Below, piece by piece: positions 6,543-9,823 of a stretch of DNA of 9,823 nucleotides (positions are counted from its first letter, which is position 1; each line of letters starts with the position of its first letter). Source of the DNA: Actinomycetota bacterium. GTDB lineage: Bacteria > Actinomycetota > Actinomycetes > Nanopelagicales > Nanopelagicaceae. The position numbers and the translations under genes are program-made. The notes beneath the pieces were generated by a model, which saw only the letters and a program-made list of their open reading frames with translations, was not told where the DNA came from and did not search any database. The DNA is taken from contig WLMD01000051.1 in the NCBI GenBank assembly GCA_009700405.1, forward strand, positions 1-9,823, given 5' to 3'.

Positions 6543-7634
6543 ATGAAAACTTCACTATCTGCAAGCGCTCGCCCTCAATTGAAATCCGGAATTATTGTTC
6601 TGCCGTACGGTGAAAACACCTATATCGGATTCAGCGATCATGGAATCGAATTCGAAGGTGTACACGTGCGACCGATTGTGGCAGCTCTCACCGGAAATCA
6701 AACATGCCAAGAAATTCATGAAAGCCTTGGGTATGACCTCGATTTATTGACATCCCTAGTCGTTGAACTAGATTCCCTCCATTTCCTTGATACCACTAAG
6801 AGCTCAATCACATTGCAGGATCGATTTCACTCCCCTAGTGCGCATCGACAATCTCACATTGTCGATAACAGCCATGACGCAACTTTCCAACAGATCCAAA
6901 CCAGAATTCGCCCCGAACTCACGCTGACAACATGGCTGCCAAATGTTGATGACGGTGGCGTTTCGCACATCAACGCTAGACAAGATTGCGATGTGAGAAT
7001 CTACGGAAGTTCACGGATTGCCAGCATTCTCTATGGGATTCTTTTAAGTAGTGGAGTTTCTAATACACGATTAACTACCCAAACTCACTCCCCTTTAATC
7101 TCCGAATTAGACTTATGCGCAGGCATTTTTCGCCCCTCCGATATCGGTGCCTCGTTTGAAGATAGAGCCTGCACGCTGGGGAAAGAGCTTTCCCTCTTCC
7201 CTATTAACCCACCTTCTCCTAGAAATGCCATCGCCATCAACGTCGGAGCACCTGACCCCGAGCTCCTGCAAGAGTGGATGAGCGAATGCACACCGCACCT
7301 CTTTATTGAAGATCCAGAGTGTGCATCATTGATTCTTGGACCATTTGTCGTGCCAGGTACAACCCCTTGCTGGCGCTGCACGGTTCTCACAAAAGACGAT
7401 GAGTACATTGCCTGGAAACAGGTTCAATGGGAACGGCGGATTTCGCCCCACTCTGAAACTCCCGTTTCGGTAGCACATTACGTAGCAGGTTTGGCCGCTT
7501 TAGAAATCCTTCGGTTCATTGATACTCAACATTCGGACTTACTGGGATCGACGCTACGAGTTAACTACTTGGCTGCCAATGAGACCGAACGCAGGCGATT
7601 TTCATTTCACCCTGCGTGCGGTTGTCATTGGTAG
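6543..7634 (+). CDS. Degenerate E1/ThiF-like protein of the TOMM leader-peptide-binding (cyclodehydratase) type
   Basis: A 363-residue protein from the ATG at 6543. An in-frame GTG at 6495 would add 16 residues, but they do not resemble a domain start; neither start has a ribosome site. The N-terminal part (about residues 20-85) looks like a RiPP-recognition/PqqD-type winged helix, with a central L-G--T--EI---LG pattern and a final 'L---HFLD'. The middle holds a Rossmann-like segment, DVRIYGSSRIASILYGILL. It resembles the nucleotide-binding strand-loop-helix of E1-like enzymes but has lost the GxGxxG pattern. A CWRC motif (276-279) and a terminal CGC (359-361) could form the structural zinc site of this superfamily. 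Proteins of this kind occur near whiB7/uvrD2 in other actinobacteria (Rv3196, by my recollection), so a conserved housekeeping role is more likely than antibiotic biosynthesis. No YcaO gene or precursor peptide is in view. Confidence 0.65.
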   Translation: MKTSLSASARPQLKSGIIVLPYGENTYIGFSDHGIEFEGVHVRPIVAALTGNQTCQEIHESLGYDLDLLTSLVVELDSLHFLDTTKSSITLQDRFHSPSAHRQSHIVDNSHDATFQQIQTRIRPELTLTTWLPNVDDGGVSHINARQDCDVRIYGSSRIASILYGILLSSGVSNTRLTTQTHSPLISELDLCAGIFRPSDIGASFEDRACTLGKELSLFPINPPSPRNAIAINVGAPDPELLQEWMSECTPHLFIEDPECASLILGPFVVPGTTPCWRCTVLTKDDEYIAWKQVQWERRISPHSETPVSVAHYVAGLAALEILRFIDTQHSDLLGSTLRVNYLAANETERRRFSFHPACGCHW

Positions 7635-7655
7635 TAGCCAATTAATACTTAGTTC

Positions 7656-7685
7656 ATAGTTAGCTAATAGTTAGCTAATAGTTAG
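7656..7685. repeat. 11-bp tandem repeat between convergent genes, overlapping the whiB7 stop
   Basis: ATAGTTAGCTA occurs twice in tandem (7656-7666, 7667-7677) with a third partial copy ATAGTTAG (7678-7685). The minus-strand whiB7 stop codon (7684-7682) lies in the partial copy. The unit is full of stop codons on the minus strand. It fills most of the gap between the convergent E1-like and whiB7 genes, where I see no hairpin terminator. Confidence 0.8.
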
Positions 7686-8023
7686 GCCGCGTCGCTCTGA
7701 TCCAAACGAGGGCGACCAACAGTGCGCTTTCGAGCAATGACAGATCCATCTTCGAACAACTCTCCGCCCCAAACCCCGCATGGTTCATTACGAGAAAGCG
7801 CTGCATCTAAACATTGAGTACGCACTGGGCATGCACCACATAGCGACTTGGCAACGTTGATGATCTCGGCCTTATCCGAGAAGAAGATTTCTGGATCTGC
7901 GTTATGGCAAGGCAAGGTAAAGGCAATGTCGGATCCGTAAGCGCCTGTTACATCGCCTAATCCACTCATCTGGCCATCTTGCGCCCAGCCTGGTACTAAC
8001 AGTTCACTGAAGAGAACAGTCAT
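7682..8023 (-). CDS. whiB7: WhiB7-type iron-sulfur transcriptional regulator
   Basis: A 113-residue protein from the ATG at 8023. A GTG at 8032 is in frame, but the GGAAGG purine block lies eight bases from the ATG and is too close to the GTG. The four [4Fe-4S] ligands are Cys39, Cys62, Cys65 and Cys71, in LPCHNADPEIFF and SLCGACPVRTQC. The turn EPCGVWGGE (80-88) and the tail KRTVGRPR (99-106, an AT-hook) identify WhiB7/WblC, which activates intrinsic antibiotic-resistance genes together with the primary sigma factor. The position beside uvrD2 agrees. Two signature positions differ from the mycobacterial and Streptomyces proteins I recall: EPWGVWGG has Cys82 instead of Trp, and the AT-hook is VGRPR instead of RGRPR. 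The region before the first Cys is about 20 residues longer than in M. tuberculosis. A long attenuator-like leader precedes it. Confidence 0.9.
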   Translation of the reverse strand: MTVLFSELLVPGWAQDGQMSGLGDVTGAYGSDIAFTLPCHNADPEIFFSDKAEIINVAKSLCGACPVRTQCLDAALSRNEPCGVWGGELFEDGSVIARKRTVGRPRLDQSDAA

Positions 8024-8084
8024 TGTCCTCACCTTCCTTCTCGTTTATCTTTCTCTGTTTGGGTAGTTGTCGGTTGTATTAGGG

Positions 8085-8126
8085 AAAAGAAAAAGGGCCC
8101 GAATCCTTTGTGGATTCGTGGCCCTT
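8085..8126 (-). terminator. Intrinsic terminator (attenuator) in the whiB7 leader
   Basis: On the minus strand, AAGGGCC (8126-8120), a bulged A and CGAATCC (8118-8112) pair with GGATTCG (8106-8100) and GGCCCTT (8099-8093) around a five-base loop. TTTCTTTT then runs to about 8085. This 14-bp stem lies between the upstream ORF and whiB7, about 60 bases before the whiB7 start. It would stop leader transcripts, and read-through from uvrD2, unless an alternative fold forms. Segments inside the last uORF codons can compete: CTTGG (8163-8159) with CCAAG (8128-8124), and GCCCAAT (8157-8151) with ATTCGGGC (8104-8097). Confidence 0.88.
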
Positions 8127-8143
8127 GGGGTCCTGTCTCGGTT

Positions 8144-8293
8144 TTAACCGATTGGGCTCCAAGATGCCATCTCACCAAAGGCGGGATACCACGCTGTGCG
8201 CTTTGAGGCACGATTAGCTGTGGCTGCGTATGAATGTGAATGAAAAGAAGTCGCTGAAGGCGCAACTGCGAAAGTAGCTGTAAACAACTGCAT
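8144..8293 (-). CDS. Upstream ORF (49 codons) in the whiB7 leader
   Basis: The ATG at 8293-8291 has a strong GGGAGG ribosome site six bases upstream. It opens a 49-residue ORF beginning MQLFTATFAVAPSATSFHSH and ending with WSPIG-stop (8146-8144). The peptide is rich in Ala, Ser, Thr and aromatic residues, has no Cys, and resembles no domain. The stop codon sits in a small hairpin (TCGGT/ACCGA, 8151-8138), and the terminator stem starts 17 bases further on. By analogy with whiB7/wblC genes of other actinobacteria, known to be induced by ribosome-targeting antibiotics through a leader uORF and terminator, its translation probably governs terminator formation. The peptide itself may have no function. 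The frame also extends upstream to an ATG at 8320, but that lies too close to the promoter and lacks a ribosome site. Confidence 0.72.
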   Translation of the reverse strand: MQLFTATFAVAPSATSFHSHSYAATANRASKRTAWYPAFGEMASWSPIG

Positions 8294-8321
8294 TTTGTGC
8301 CTCCCGTTTCTGTTTTTCATT

Positions 8322-8355
8322 TCTATACAAATCACGTGATCATTCAATCGCGTGA
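8322..8355 (-). promoter_or_regulatory. whiB7 leader promoter with ATCACGTGAT palindrome
   Basis: On the minus strand, TATAGA (8327-8322) is a good -10, giving a start near 8315 and a leader of about 290 nt before whiB7. No good -35 lies at 16-18 bases; TTGAAT is only 14 bases away. This suggests an activator-dependent promoter, consistent with WhiB7 autoactivation in relatives (family knowledge). The perfect palindrome ATCACGTGAT (8331-8340) occupies the -10/-35 spacer, and the related ATCGCGTGA (8347-8355) lies 16 bases away, so a repressor or activator could bind both. The region 8356-8402, up to the uvrD2 stop, shows no terminator. Confidence 0.5.
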
Positions 8356-8402
8356 ATGGCAAGGGTAAAGCAAAGGTTGATGATGATGCAAATGAATTAT
8401 CA

Positions 8403-9823
8403 CTAACTGGTCAGTAACCCAGCCTCACGCAGGAATCGGCTCGGATTCTGACGATAACTCAGTGCTAAATGTGTCCGCGCACGCGTAACTCCAACGTAGA
8501 AGAGTCTCCGATCTTCCTCGACCGCGCTCTCATGCGTAGGCAGAGTTCCCTCATTTACTCCGATTAGAAAGACCTGCTCCCACTCCAAGCCCTTAGCCGC
8601 GTGAAGGGTTGCCAAGGTTGTTACGGGCATAACCGGTGGATTGTTCTGCTCGGCCCTATCTTCGAGTTCGCGCAAATATGTTCGCAACGTTTTAGGAGTG
8701 AATGCCGCATCGGCATCGAGTTCGCGAGCCAAATGCATGAGCGCGGTAATCCCATCCGTGCTTTCACCGCTAATAAAAGGCTGCGAAATCGTGCGCAGTT
8801 CATCAAGCCAGGTAACTCCCTCTGTCGGAATTACAGATGCTCGTCGAATTTCCTTTAGAAAATCGCGTACATCAGTCCGCTCAAAGAAACGTTCGTTATT
8901 GCGTACTTGATAAGGAATCTGCGCAGCTGCACACGCACGAGCAAGCGTATTTAATTGTGCATTTGTTCGGGCTAGTACGGCTATATCTTGAGCAGCAATA
9001 CCAGTTGAGGTCATAGCAATGATTGATTGCACGACTCCTGCAACTTCACTTGCTTCGTCCTTATATTGCGTTACTTCGGGCTTATTGCCATGGGGATTAA
9101 GCGCAACAATTTCTTGACCCATTGCGCCACTTCGCAAGACGCTATTTGCAGTAGAGATGATTTCCGGCGTTGAACGATATCCAGTAGTCAAGCGAATAAC
9201 TTGTGCCTCTGGAAATCGATGAGTGAAATTATTGAGAAATACGGGTGTGGCACCTGCGAATGAATAAATAGTTTGCGCGGGATCGCCAACAACACAAATT
9301 TCTTGGCGGTTACCCAACCAGGCATTGATTAATCGTTGTTGTAGTGGCGAAACATCCTGATACTCGTCAATAGTGAAAAAACGATATTGATCATGGACTC
9401 TCTCGCGAACTTCGCGCTCTTCTTCAATCATTGCAGTGGTTAAGAGCAAAACATCTTCGAAATCAATAGTCCGCTCTTGTCGTTTCAGACTTTCGTACGC
9501 TTCATATACCTGTGCAATTTGACCTGTATTTATACGGTTACGTTCGGCGCGAACTTTCGTCTCCTCCATGTAATCCTCAGGAGCAATCTGCGAAACTTTC
9601 GCCCATTCAATCTCGGAGGCGATATCGCGAAGTAATTCTCGCGAAGTAATACTCAGCGATGAGGTAAGTCCCGCGCGAGTAATTGCCTCAGTGATGAAGG
9701 CAGTCTTTGTTGTTAAGAGATCAGGCGTGCGACCACCAAATACTTGTGGCCAAAAGAAGATCAATTGCTTAAGGGCTGCCGAGTGAATTGTTCGGGCCGC
9801 AACGCTAGGCACGCCTAATAATC
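8403..9823 (-). CDS. uvrD2: ATP-dependent DNA helicase UvrD2 (superfamily 1A), N-terminus beyond the window
   Basis: About 472 residues are visible, running leftwards from the window edge. The Walker A region is outside. An in-frame GTG at 9812 exists, but the frame continues upstream and the first visible residues (ARTIHSAALKQL, then FFWPQVFGG) correspond to the internal 'ARTFHAAALRQL-YFWP' segment of UvrD2. Counting from codon 9812, the motifs are: II, TIDEYQD (147-153); III, VVGDPAQTIYSFAGA (174-188); IV, TTGYRSTPEI (209-218); IAVLART (277-283); V, TLHAAKGLEWEQVFLIGVNEG (402-422 region); VI, RRLFYVGVTRART (435-447). The protein stops at residue 469, soon after motif VI. Mycobacterial UvrD2 continues with a tetracysteine motif and an HRDC domain, both absent here. 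It unwinds DNA 3'-to-5' in repair or replication. It lies upstream of whiB7 on the same strand. Confidence 0.92.
   Translation of the reverse strand, partial: LLGVPSVAARTIHSAALKQLIFFWPQVFGGRTPDLLTTKTAFITEAITRAGLTSSLSITSRELLRDIASEIEWAKVSQIAPEDYMEETKVRAERNRINTGQIAQVYEAYESLKRQERTIDFEDVLLLTTAMIEEEREVRERVHDQYRFFTIDEYQDVSPLQQRLINAWLGNRQEICVVGDPAQTIYSFAGATPVFLNNFTHRFPEAQVIRLTTGYRSTPEIISTANSVLRSGAMGQEIVALNPHGNKPEVTQYKDEASEVAGVVQSIIAMTSTGIAAQDIAVLARTNAQLNTLARACAAAQIPYQVRNNERFFERTDVRDFLKEIRRASVIPTEGVTWLDELRTISQPFISGESTDGITALMHLARELDADAAFTPKTLRTYLRELEDRAEQNNPPVMPVTTLATLHAAKGLEWEQVFLIGVNEGTLPTHESAVEEDRRLFYVGVTRARTHLALSYRQNPSRFLREAGLLTS

Noticed and set aside
8029..8265. 78-codon minus-strand ORF overlapping the leader
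   Set aside because: It is out of frame with the uORF, runs through the terminator hairpin, has no ribosome site and shows no protein-like pattern.
8144..8293. uORF peptide as a RiPP/TOMM precursor for the nearby E1-like protein
   Set aside because: It is Ser/Thr-rich, but it sits inside the whiB7 leader with a terminator after it, which the attenuation model explains. No leader/core boundary or Cys is seen and no YcaO is present.
1..9823. Mobile element, prophage, CRISPR or defence island
   Set aside because: No transposase, integrase, terminal repeats or spacer arrays were seen, and the gene order matches a conserved actinobacterial core block.

Overview
The window looks like the chromosome of a low-to-moderate GC actinobacterium. 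The evidence is a set of genes that are essentially actinobacterial: a UPF0182 membrane protein, a YlbL-type S16 protease, a DUF2342 protein, DUF5679, a WhiB7-type iron-sulfur regulator and UvrD2. Base composition is much less GC-rich than in Streptomyces or Mycobacterium, spacers are short, and several proteins lack domains their relatives carry. This suggests a streamlined aquatic lineage such as the acI / Nanopelagicales group. That placement is inference. The gene order (UPF0182, PDZ-type protease, divergent DUF2342, then whiB7 next to uvrD2) matches, from memory, the Rv3193c-Rv3198c block of Mycobacterium tuberculosis, so this is ordinary core chromosome and not an island.

Layout. Positions 1-3750, minus strand: a three-gene operon reading leftwards, with a small one-helix membrane protein, a PDZ-less YlbL-like S16 protease and a large UPF0182 protein cut by the window edge. 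Positions 3751-3840: a divergent promoter region. Positions 3841-5139, plus: the DUF2342 protein. Positions 5140-5405: a spacer that appears to hold a small RNA gene on the minus strand (about 5307 to 5226). Positions 5406-5969, plus: a DUF45 (YgjP-like) metallopeptidase. Positions 6146-6328, plus: a DUF5679 zinc-ribbon protein followed by a clear intrinsic terminator. Positions 6543-7634, plus: a degenerate E1/ThiF-like protein of the 'TOMM leader-peptide-binding' type. Positions 7682-8023, minus: a WhiB7 orthologue. Positions 8085-8315: its long leader, with a 49-codon upstream ORF and an intrinsic terminator. Positions 8403-9823, minus: UvrD2, cut at its N-terminus by the window edge.

Two non-coding systems are the most interesting parts. 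The whiB7 leader looks like a complete translation-coupled attenuator. It has a good ribosome site, an upstream ORF, a 14-bp terminator, and segments in the last uORF codons that can pair with both terminator arms, so stalled translation could switch whiB7 on. The 5226-5307 element has its own promoter-like sequence, a closed rod-shaped fold and a T8 tail, antisense to both neighbouring genes, and matches no RNA family I can name. Protein oddities are the missing PDZ domain in the S16 protease, the missing C-terminal region in UvrD2, changes in two signature motifs of WhiB7, the absence of HExxH in the DUF2342 protein, and an E1-like protein with no YcaO or precursor peptide in view. No tRNA, rRNA, CRISPR array or mobile element was seen.
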